From assembly GCA_900764215.1 (NCBI GenBank), contig CAAFNI010000172.1:1-5188 (forward strand): a stretch of DNA of 5,188 bases. The letters are read 5' to 3'. The notes under the pieces are model-generated. The model worked only from the letters and a program-made list of their open reading frames with translations. It made no database searches and was not told the origin of the DNA. The position numbers and the translations under genes were made by a program. Below are positions 4,622 through 5,188 of the stretch, piece after piece; position 1 is the stretch's first letter; each line of letters starts with the position of its first letter. The stretch is from an uncultured Sutterella sp. (GTDB lineage Bacteria; Pseudomonadota; Gammaproteobacteria; Burkholderiales; Burkholderiaceae_F).

Positions 4622-4635
4622 ATGATCGAGATCAA
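4622..4635 (-). promoter_or_regulatory. FNR-like dyad upstream of the binding-protein gene
   Basis: The minus strand reads TTGATCTCGATCAT, matching nine of the ten defined bases of the FNR consensus TTGAT-N4-ATCAA. Its centre lies about 75 bases upstream of the predicted transcription start, a distance compatible with activation from upstream. FNR, or a related regulator of the same family, could control the transporter gene by oxygen or nitric oxide. The Crp/Fnr-type protein encoded in this window lacks the usual recognition-helix Glu, so it is not the obvious ligand. Confidence 0.3.
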
Positions 4636-4660
4636 AGGAAATTTTGGTTTGCCTATTGCC

Positions 4661-4690
4661 GACAAAAGCCTTGTGCGGGAGGACAAAAGC
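4661..4690. repeat. Two 9-bp direct repeats, 21 bp apart
   Basis: GACAAAAGC occurs at 4661-4669 and again at 4682-4690, start to start 21 bases, close to two helical turns. Such phased repeats can be a tandem binding site for a regulator. They lie in the gap upstream of the binding-protein gene, beyond the FNR-like dyad. Chance is possible for nine bases. Confidence 0.3.
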
Positions 4691-4706
4691 TCAAATCCAA
4701 ACGCGC

Positions 4707-4739
4707 GAAGGCCGGCGTGCCTTCGCATCGCCGGCCTTC
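4707..4739 (-). terminator. Strong hairpin, probable terminator of the right-edge gene
   Basis: GAAGGCCGGCG (4707-4717) and CGCCGGCCTTC (4729-4739) are perfect 11-base arms around 11 bases. The hairpin starts about 57 bases after the stop codon of the right-edge gene. On the minus strand it is followed by GCGCG and then GTTTGGATTTG, so the U-tract is displaced and interrupted. On the plus strand four A residues follow. It is terminator-like by position and stem but imperfect by tail. Confidence 0.5.
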
Positions 4740-4795
4740 AAAATCCGTGCGCTTGAGCGGTTTTCGGTCTTTCGTCTGCGTCCCGCGCGAAGCGC

Positions 4796-5188
4796 CTACC
4801 AGGGCCACCAGCCCGAAACCGCGTCCATCACGCGCTCGGACATCGGCACGGCCGCCCTTCGGGCCTCGGCCTCGATGGCGGCCCTCGCCTCGGGACTGAC
4901 GGCAAAGCGCTCGAGAGACCCCTCCCACCCGAGATAGGGGACGCCTGCGGCGTCAAAGGCGTAAAGGCCCGTGAACCTGCCCGTGGCGAGCGCAAGGGAT
5001 TCCTGGCGCTCGGGCGTGAGGAAGGGTTCGCCGCCGGGCATGCGGGAGCCGAGCGCGGCGGAGCGCACGCGCCAGGCGTGCGGCCTTGACGGATCGATCC
5101 ATGCCGGCACGGGTTCGAACCCCGACGCATCCGGATGGGCGCCCTTTGAAACGTCGCGGCTTCGCACGACGACCGCGACGGCGCGGAC
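4796..5188 (-). CDS. Unrecognised protein, C-terminal part only
   Basis: The frame is open from the right edge of the window to TAG at 4796-4798, so this is the last 130 residues of a longer gene whose start lies outside. The visible part begins RAVAVVVRSRDVSKGA, continues with a Pro/Trp-rich stretch (about WIDPSRPHAWRVR), then FLTPERQESLALATGRFTGL and a C-terminal Ala/Arg-rich helix ending in AVSGWWPW. There are no cysteines or long membrane segments. The opening VVVRSRD strand resembles the late strand seen in some minor pilin (PilW-like) proteins, but the remainder does not support that, and I give no function. Third-position GC is high throughout and supports the frame. A strong hairpin follows the stop. 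Confidence 0.7.
   Translation of the reverse strand, partial: VRAVAVVVRSRDVSKGAHPDASGFEPVPAWIDPSRPHAWRVRSAALGSRMPGGEPFLTPERQESLALATGRFTGLYAFDAAGVPYLGWEGSLERFAVSPEARAAIEAEARRAAVPMSERVMDAVSGWWPW

Noticed and set aside
3889..4899. A 336-codon plus-strand open frame, the longest in the window
   Set aside because: It runs antisense through the binding-protein gene, which has a signal peptide, all family motifs, a ribosome site and a terminator. The plus frame is a product of GC-rich codon bias and resembles no protein I know.
5110..5124. A GGTTCGAACCCCGAC stretch resembling a tRNA T-loop
   Set aside because: No acceptor stem, anticodon arm or D-arm can be built around it, and it lies inside the high-GC3 coding frame of the right-edge gene.

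Overview
The window is a GC-rich bacterial chromosomal segment. High G+C at third codon positions, short intergenic gaps and the family content (YgbA-like, Ogt-like, Crp/Fnr-like, amino-acid-binding protein) suggest a Gram-negative proteobacterium. A gut betaproteobacterium of the Sutterellaceae type is my best guess, but it is an inference from overall style and not from a marker gene. I see no rRNA, tRNA, CRISPR array, intact mobile element or replication origin.

Layout from left to right. A plus-strand gene (45-743) encodes a secreted protein of unknown function with four N-terminal cysteines. Everything after it lies on the minus strand. At 762-908 is a short relic that reads as the C-terminal end of a PD-(D/E)XK nuclease / AAA-ATPase-like protein (DUF1703 type), followed by an AT-richer, apparently non-coding gap to about 1109. 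Next comes a two-gene unit, transcribed right to left: a YgbA-family cysteine-rich protein (1468-1872) whose end overlaps a small four-helix membrane protein (1110-1475). To its right is an Ogt-type O6-alkylguanine-DNA alkyltransferase (1978-2565) with a perfect 19-bp palindrome just upstream. Then comes a Crp/Fnr-family regulator (2745-3464) that stops at an in-frame TAG, after which 29 more coding-like codons follow. The regulator has a candidate promoter and a perfect 16-bp-arm inverted repeat in its leader. A periplasmic amino-acid-binding protein (3736-4488) follows, with a clear intrinsic terminator downstream and a long leader carrying a candidate promoter, a hairpin and an FNR-like dyad. 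The right edge holds the 3' end of an unrecognised gene (4796-5188).

How the genes might work together: the YgbA homologue (a family induced by nitrosative stress in enterobacteria), the alkyl-DNA repair protein, the Crp/Fnr-type regulator and the FNR-like site would fit a region tuned to redox, nitrosative or alkylation stress. This is a loose association and not a demonstrated system. I do not see a new multi-gene system. The most informative items are the interrupted regulator frame, the two perfect dyads (3488-3522 and 2584-2602) and the nuclease relic.
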